Assembly: GCA_035633255.1 (NCBI GenBank)
Contig: DASQFD010000058.1
Span: forward strand, 1 to 18,780
Source: DASQFD01 sp035633255
Lineage (GTDB): Bacteria; Actinomycetota; Actinomycetes; Actinomycetales; Dermatophilaceae
DNA: 18,780 nt
Direction: 5' to 3'
Position numbers and translations under genes: made by a program. Numbering within the stretch: position 1 is the first letter of the stretch; each line of letters starts with the position of its first letter. The notes beneath the pieces are model-generated. The model saw nothing but the letters and a program-made list of their open reading frames with translations. It searched no databases and was not told the origin of the DNA. Below are positions 14,717 to 18,780 of this stretch, piece by piece.

Positions 14717-17620
14717 TCAGCCGGCGGCCCCGTGGGCGATGGCGGCCTGCGCCGTGGCCTCGTGCAGCGAGACCTCAGCGTCGTGGGCGTGTGGAGCGAG
14801 GTCGAACACCACGTTGCGCACCGTGCCGGTGAAGGCGTAGGGGGCGCGGTCCTCGTAGTCGAGGTCGACCACCCCGCCGTTGTCCCGTCCGATGTCCAGG
14901 CCGGCGTAGGTGGTGAACAGCATCGCGATGCTGCGGGGCATGTCCCCTTCGCCGATCTGGCGGTCACCGGCCCAAAGGGTCACGTGGCCGCCGGTGCCGG
15001 GAGTGGCTTCGTCGGCCTGGAACAGCATGGTGAGGGTGACGTCTCCGGTCGGGATCGGCTCGGTCGAGGTCTGACGGTAGGTGTCCACACCGAGGAACTG
15101 GTAGGTGTGGTTGAGCAGGCCCTTCTCGTCGACCCAGAGGGCGAAACCACCGATGAAGTCCGCGAAGGCGACGAGCACCCCTTCCGCGCCGCCGTCGGGC
15201 ACGTGGACGTTCGCCTCGATGGCGTAGGAGCGCCCGTAGATGCGCGGGATCATCGTGGTCTGGATGTTCTGCACGTCGCCGGCGAAGCTGAACCGGGTCT
15301 GGGTCGGCATCGGCGGCAGGATGCCGAAGAAGGCCGCGAACCCGCCGAGCAGCGGCAGGACGCGGTTGCGCTCGGCCTCGGCCCAGAAGAGCCCGACCAG
15401 CTCGCTCACCTTGTCGGGGTTGCCCGGAGCAAGGTCGTGGGCCTGGGAGAAGTCGTCCGGCAAGTAGTACAGCTCCCAGACATCGTCCTCCGGGCTCCAC
15501 TGGCCGCCCGGGCCGAACCGGGCCAGCGTCTGCGGGGAGAAGTCCCAGGGCAGCTTGTCGAGCTTGGTGCAGGCCCACCAGCCGTCCTTGTAGATGGCAC
15601 GGCTGCCGTACATCTCGAAGTACTGCACGGTGTGCTGCTCCTCGGCCGCCGGGGCGTCGAAGGTGTACGCGAAGCTCGTGCCGTCCATCGGCTCCTGCTC
15701 GACACCGTCCACGCGCGTCGGTTCGGGCAGCCCGATCACCTCGAGCACCGTGGGCACCACGTCGATGCAGTGCGTGAACTGCGTTCGCAGGTCACCGCCC
15801 CCGCTGATCTTGCGCGGCCACGAGATGACCATCGGGTCGCGGGTGCCGCCCAGGTGCGAGGCCATCTGCTTGCCCCACCGGAACGGCGTGTTGTTGGCGT
15901 GGGCCCACGCCGCGGCGAAGTGGGGTGCGGTGTGGAAGCCCCCGAGCTCGGCGACGCCGCCGAACTTCTCGATGAGCGCGAGCTGTTCCTCGGCGTCCAG
16001 CACGACGCCGTTGAAGAACGTCGTCTCGTTGAACGACCCGGTAGTGGTGCCCTCCATCGACGCGCCGTTGTCGCCCCAGATGTAGATGACCAGGGTGTTG
16101 TCGAGCTCGCCCATCTCCTTGACGGAGTCGAGCAGCCGACCCACGTTCCAGTCGGCGTTCTCGGAGAAGCCGGCGAAGACCTCCATCTGCCGGGCGTACA
16201 GCGTGCGCTCGGCCGCGGAGAGGGACTCCCAGGCGGGGAAGGCGTCCGGGCGCGGCGCGAGCTCGGTGTCTGGGGGGACGATGCCGAGCTTCTTCTGGCG
16301 TTCGAGGGTCTGTTCGCGGTAGGCGTCCCAGCCGTCGTCGAACTGGCCCTTGTACTTGTCGGCCCATTCCTTGGCGACGTGGTGCGGGGCGTGCGTCGCG
16401 CCGGTGGAGTAGTAGACGAACCACGGCTTCTCGGCGTCCTGGGCGCGCACGGCGTGCAGCCACTCGACCGTCTTGTTGGTGATGTCGTCGGGGAAGTAGT
16501 ACAGCTTGCCGTCGTCGTCCTCCGGCACGCCGAGGGTGGAGTTGTCCTGGGTGATGATGGGGTCGTACTGCCCGGCCGCGCCGGTCAGGAAGCCCCACCA
16601 GTGGTCGAAGCCCCAGCCGGTGGGCCAGTGGTCGAACGACCCCGCGGCGCCCATGTCGCGCCCCGGTGTCATGTGCCACTTGCCGAAGCCGCCGGTGATG
16701 TACCCGTTCTCACGCAAGATGCGGGGAAGTGCGGTGCAGGCCTGCGGCCGAACCCCGGTGTAGCCGGGGAACGGCCCGGGGAACTCGGCGATGCCGCCCA
16801 TGCCCACCCGGTGGTGGTTGCGACCGGTCAGCAGGGCTGCGCGGGTCGGGGAGCAGACCGCGGTGACGTGGAACCGGTTGTAGGTGATGCCCTGCTGCTG
16901 CACCCGTGTGAGGTTGGGGGTGCGGATGCCGCCGCCGAACGTGTCGGGGCCGCCGAAGCCGGCGTCGTCGATGAGCACTATGAGCACGTTCGGGGCGTCC
17001 TCTGGAGGCTTCTTCCCGGCGACGATGGTCCAGTCCCCAACGGACTCGTCGATGGTGTGTCCGGCCACCCCACTGAACGCCTTGTCCGGTAGCGGGAGCA
17101 CGGACCTGTCTGGCGAGAACTTGCCCATGGCCTCGGCCAGCTTCTCCTTGAGCTCGTCGATGCCGCGTTCGTCGCTCTCGACGACGGACTTCAGGGGCGC
17201 ACCGGGCAGGGCACGCTCGACCGCCAACCGGGCCTCCGCGGGGAAGACGCCGATGATGACGGCCGTGCCGGCCTTCAACGCGGCGCCGACCTGCTCCTGC
17301 ACGGCAGCGGTCAGCTTGTTCCCGGCGAAGTGGCCGACGACGGCACCGGCGGCGGCACCGACCGCGACCGCGGCGAGCATCGGTGGGGCGAACATCCCGA
17401 CGAGCACGCCGGCTCCGCCGCCCCACCCGGCGCCGCGTCGACCCAGGTGGTTGCCGGTGTCCATGAGCCGCGGCTCACCATTGGCGTCCTTGCCGACCAG
17501 GATCATGCCCTGGCTGCTCAGCTCCTTGGCCTCGACCGTGGCGGCCAGCGCCCGGAACTCCGCCTCGGCGAGGTCGACGACGGGGTAGCCGGCGACGATC
17601 AGCATCAGGGTGTTGCTCAT
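14717..17620 (-). CDS. DUF1269-arylsulfatase fusion protein
   Basis: A 967-residue predicted sulfate-ester hydrolase. Residues 1-170 look like DUF1269: a short alpha/beta start (LMLIVAGYP), a glycine-rich membrane-spanning stretch (about 66-100) and a charged tail. The type I sulfatase domain starts near 207 (DAPNVLIVLIDDAGFGGPD; metal ligands D218 and D219). C256 in CSPTRAALLTG is the residue turned into formylglycine, with R260 beside it. GKWH (K314, H316), H410 in GATHAPH and GDNG (D517, N518) complete the active site. A C-terminal extension (about 760-967) is predicted beta-rich, as in long bacterial arylsulfatases. There is no signal peptide, so the enzyme is probably cytoplasmic or anchored by the DUF1269 segment. 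Activity needs a formylglycine-generating enzyme or anSME, which is absent here. The ATG at 17620 follows GGGAGC. The substrate is unknown. Confidence 0.92.
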   Translation of the reverse strand: MSNTLMLIVAGYPVVDLAEAEFRALAATVEAKELSSQGMILVGKDANGEPRLMDTGNHLGRRGAGWGGGAGVLVGMFAPPMLAAVAVGAAAGAVVGHFAGNKLTAAVQEQVGAALKAGTAVIIGVFPAEARLAVERALPGAPLKSVVESDERGIDELKEKLAEAMGKFSPDRSVLPLPDKAFSGVAGHTIDESVGDWTIVAGKKPPEDAPNVLIVLIDDAGFGGPDTFGGGIRTPNLTRVQQQGITYNRFHVTAVCSPTRAALLTGRNHHRVGMGGIAEFPGPFPGYTGVRPQACTALPRILRENGYITGGFGKWHMTPGRDMGAAGSFDHWPTGWGFDHWWGFLTGAAGQYDPIITQDNSTLGVPEDDDGKLYYFPDDITNKTVEWLHAVRAQDAEKPWFVYYSTGATHAPHHVAKEWADKYKGQFDDGWDAYREQTLERQKKLGIVPPDTELAPRPDAFPAWESLSAAERTLYARQMEVFAGFSENADWNVGRLLDSVKEMGELDNTLVIYIWGDNGASMEGTTTGSFNETTFFNGVVLDAEEQLALIEKFGGVAELGGFHTAPHFAAAWAHANNTPFRWGKQMASHLGGTRDPMVISWPRKISGGGDLRTQFTHCIDVVPTVLEVIGLPEPTRVDGVEQEPMDGTSFAYTFDAPAAEEQHTVQYFEMYGSRAIYKDGWWACTKLDKLPWDFSPQTLARFGPGGQWSPEDDVWELYYLPDDFSQAHDLAPGNPDKVSELVGLFWAEAERNRVLPLLGGFAAFFGILPPMPTQTRFSFAGDVQNIQTTMIPRIYGRSYAIEANVHVPDGGAEGVLVAFADFIGGFALWVDEKGLLNHTYQFLGVDTYRQTSTEPIPTGDVTLTMLFQADEATPGTGGHVTLWAGDRQIGEGDMPRSIAMLFTTYAGLDIGRDNGGVVDLDYEDRAPYAFTGTVRNVVFDLAPHAHDAEVSLHEATAQAAIAHGAAG

Positions 17621-17799
17621 GTACTGCTCCCATCAGGCTCGCCAGCGTCCGCGGGGGGCGAGCCATCGGTACGGTCTTCACCGCGGTGGATTGGGTCGGC
17701 ACGCGTGGGGCCCGTTGCGTCTGCCGTTGCGCAGTCGTCCCCGGGGGTTTCGCACGAGTGCCACGGTCCGAGAATGCCCATCTCCTCCAGGCAGCGCAT
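17617..17799 (-). CDS. Possible small protein overlapping the sulfatase start
   Basis: A 60-codon frame (MRCLEEMGILGPWHSCETPG and on to EPDGSST) whose TGA overlaps the sulfatase ATG as ATGA, the usual sign of translational coupling. The frame continues upstream to an ATG at 17877, but that part reads like untranslated GC-rich sequence. GGGGAAGGGG lies directly before ATG 17799, too close to be an ideal ribosome-binding site. Three cysteines (C3, C16, C23) are present. I recognise no family. It may be a leader peptide for the sulfatase gene or a chance frame. Confidence 0.35.
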   Translation of the reverse strand: MRCLEEMGILGPWHSCETPGDDCATADATGPTRADPIHRGEDRTDGSPPADAGEPDGSST

Positions 17800-18331
17800 C
17801 CCCTTCCCCGGGTGAGGCGGCCGAGCGGTGAGGCTCCTAGGACCGCCCTGCCCGGCACTCGCCGGAACGTCCGCCATTCGGCATATGAGAGTAAAGATCC
17901 AGCAAGTCGGTCGGATGTCGGTCGGAGCGCCGTGAGAACTTTCCTTACTGGTTCAAGGCGCGCCTCCGGCGCGCAGGCGCGGGGCCCCGCGCTGCGGGCG
18001 CTTCGCGCCCTCCGCGCACCCCCACGCCCCGCAGGGAGACAGTCCAGAACCACGCGCAGACCTGCGCCGCCGGTGTGCCCTCGGAGACAAGTGCCGACGT
18101 CGCCCAGCGCCTTGGCATCGATCACGCGCCGTTGCCTGGACGCTCAGGAGTTCAGGACCGACCTCACCAAGAGCCGCCGACCCTGCGCTCCACTGTCCAC
18201 CGGCCTCCGGGCCGCATTAGGGCGCTACGCGTCGCTCCGCGATGACCTTCGGCCACCCTTGACCCGACCACTCCGGCCGGCTCGCATGCTCCGCTACGGA
18301 TCGGTGGCTCTCTCCCTGCCCACAACTCGGT
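17800..18331. other. Gene-free right arm with direct repeats and hairpin cluster
   Basis: No convincing gene. An AT-rich patch (about 17880-17902) could hold the promoter of the sulfatase operon. GTCGGTCGGA occurs twice, 17906-17915 and 17917-17926, an 11-bp period. Three consecutive strong dyads follow: GCGCGCC/GGCGCGC (17958-17974), a perfect 16-bp palindrome GCGCGGGGCCCCGCGC (17977-17992) and GGGCGC-TTC-GCGCCC (17996-18010). These could be a single-strand origin, a transfer-site relic or a bidirectional terminator. The remaining bases to 18331 show nothing recognisable apart from a dyad at 18320-18336 that runs into the arm site. Confidence 0.45.
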
Positions 18332-18351
18332 TGTGGCGCGTTTGTGGCACA
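18332..18351. promoter_or_regulatory. Candidate integrase arm-type site, right end
   Basis: An exact 20-bp copy of 11050-11069, again two TGTGGCRC words 11 bp apart, about 97 bp inside attR. A perfect dyad CCACAAC-TCG-GTTGTGG (18320-18336) overlaps its first word and adds an inverted half-site. In the excised circle the two arm sites would flank attP in the same orientation. Confidence 0.55.
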
Positions 18352-18447
18352 TCTGATCGGCACATGGCTCAGCCGACCAGAAGCCAATCGCAAGCAATCA
18401 CCCACGAACTGGGCGATGACCGACCCCGGCAAGAGGCCCCGTTCGCC

Positions 18448-18495
18448 CTCATAATCCGTCGGTCGTGGGTTCAAGCCCCACACGCCCAACAAAAC
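18448..18495. repeat. attR: degenerate copy of the tRNA 3' half
   Basis: Matches attL (10935-10982) over 48 bp with three substitutions (18476, 18487 and 18490), all in the 3' part. No 5' half of a tRNA precedes it. The substitutions turn the acceptor and CCA end from CGCCCCACCA into CGCCCAACAA. It marks the right boundary of the element. Confidence 0.85.
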
Positions 18496-18556
18496 CGCTC
18501 CTGAACTGCAAGGATGCCGGGAGCGGCCGGGCGCGGAGCCCGAGCACATCGCTGCT

Positions 18557-18620
18557 GGACCATCGTATTTCCGGACTGTCAACCGGCGTGGGGGGCACCG
18601 CAAGGTCCGGGCGATGGTCC
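18557..18620. other. Nested inverted repeat just outside attR
   Basis: GGACCATCG (18557-18565) pairs with CGATGGTCC (18612-18620). Inside it CCGGAC (18571-18576) pairs with GTCCGG (18605-18610). The structure spans 64 bases. It lies 21 bp past the stop codon of the minus-strand partial gene at the window end, so it may be that gene's terminator. Confidence 0.45.
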
Positions 18621-18640
18621 GCCATGACGGCCACCCAGTC

Positions 18641-18780
18641 TCAGACCTCCGGAAGTAGGGCTGGGGTGATTGTTGAGATTGATGCTGGCCTGACGTGGTA
18701 GGTGATGGGGCGGCGGTCGCCGGGCAGGCGGGCGGGGGTGTTGTTGAGTTCTTGGGTGAGCAGCTGGAGGGCGCGGGCGA
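18641..18780 (-). CDS. C-terminal end of a possible transposase (cut by window edge)
   Basis: A minus-strand frame is open from the window edge to TGA at 18641-18643. The last 45 residues begin ARALQLLTQELNNTPARLPG, followed by DRRPITYHV and a short hydrophobic end. The LPGDxRPITY-type tail reminds me of DDE transposase C termini, but I cannot assign an IS family and the catalytic domain is outside the window. The stop is followed by a nested inverted repeat. An unrelated protein remains possible. Confidence 0.4.
   Translation of the reverse strand, partial: ARALQLLTQELNNTPARLPGDRRPITYHVRPASISTITPALLPEV

Larger units (their letters stand above)
10935..18495. mobile_element. tRNA-integrated pSAM2-like element (AICE remnant or minimal form)
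   Basis: A 7.56-kb segment bounded by a 48-bp near-exact direct repeat of the tRNA 3' half. It contains, all on the minus strand, rep, xis and int in the overlapping order known from pSAM2, followed towards attR by a DUF7336-like gene, a DUF1269-sulfatase gene and a possible small gene. Identical 20-bp arm-type sequences sit inside each end. There is no FtsK-like TraB/TraSA, SpdB, primase-polymerase, KorSA or Pra. It can therefore probably excise and perhaps replicate, but not transfer by itself. It may be mobilised by another element or be a decayed AICE. Confidence 0.85.

Noticed and set aside
14531..17092. Long plus-strand frame opposite the sulfatase gene
   Set aside because: Its composition is a mirror of the sulfatase codons. 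The minus-strand frame has all catalytic motifs.
18449..18634. Minus-strand frame ending VGRVGLEPTTDGL, and plus-strand frames ending RRSWVQAPHA
   Set aside because: These peptides are the familiar translation of tRNA 3' sequence and are not proteins.

Overview
The window is high-GC DNA from an actinobacterium. The order aceE, then fasR-fabD-fabH-acpP-fabF, then a DUF3145 gene is the conserved actinobacterial type II fatty-acid synthesis neighbourhood, familiar from Streptomyces. I lean towards an Intrasporangiaceae-like member of the Micrococcales, but that is a guess from general style. The genus cannot be fixed from this stretch.

Positions 1-10900 are core chromosome. They hold the 3' part of aceE (pyruvate dehydrogenase E1) with a strong hairpin terminator. 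A reverse-strand DUF559/AbiEi-type gene follows, bracketed by related repeats of 52-bp period. Next come argG, encoding the long E. coli-type argininosuccinate synthase, and the fatty-acid cluster. FasR is a PucR-type regulator. FabD makes malonyl-ACP, FabH starts the chain, AcpP carries it and FabF elongates it; AceE supplies acetyl-CoA upstream. argG and fasR both look leaderless. Hairpins sit before fabD and on both sides of acpP. A convergent DUF3145 gene closes the block across a G-run-rich gap. The octamer GGCATACC/GGTATGCC occurs eight times in this half and not at all in the other.

Positions 10903-18495 are a tRNA gene with a CAT anticodon and a 7.5-kb integrated element in its 3' half. 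The ends of the element are a near-exact 48-bp direct repeat (attL 10935-10982, attR 18448-18495). Inside, on the minus strand, lies a tightly packed rep-xis-int set: a HUH-type RepSA-like initiator, a MerR/excisionase-type HTH protein and a tyrosine integrase. This is the replication and integration module of pSAM2-like actinomycete integrative and conjugative elements (AICEs). Each end also carries the same 20-bp sequence, built from two TGTGGCRC words 11 bp apart, which are probably integrase arm sites. No FtsK-like transfer gene, primase-polymerase or Kor/Pra regulator is present. The cargo is a 967-residue protein joining a DUF1269-like glycine-rich membrane domain to a type I sulfatase, a possible small protein overlapping its start, and a DUF7336-like protein.

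Positions 18496-18780, beyond attR, hold a nested inverted repeat and the C-terminal tail of a reverse-strand gene that may be a transposase. The parts most worth a second look are the minimal sulfatase-carrying element with its arm sites and decayed attR, the repeat-flanked DUF559 gene, the over-represented octamer, and the hairpins around acpP.
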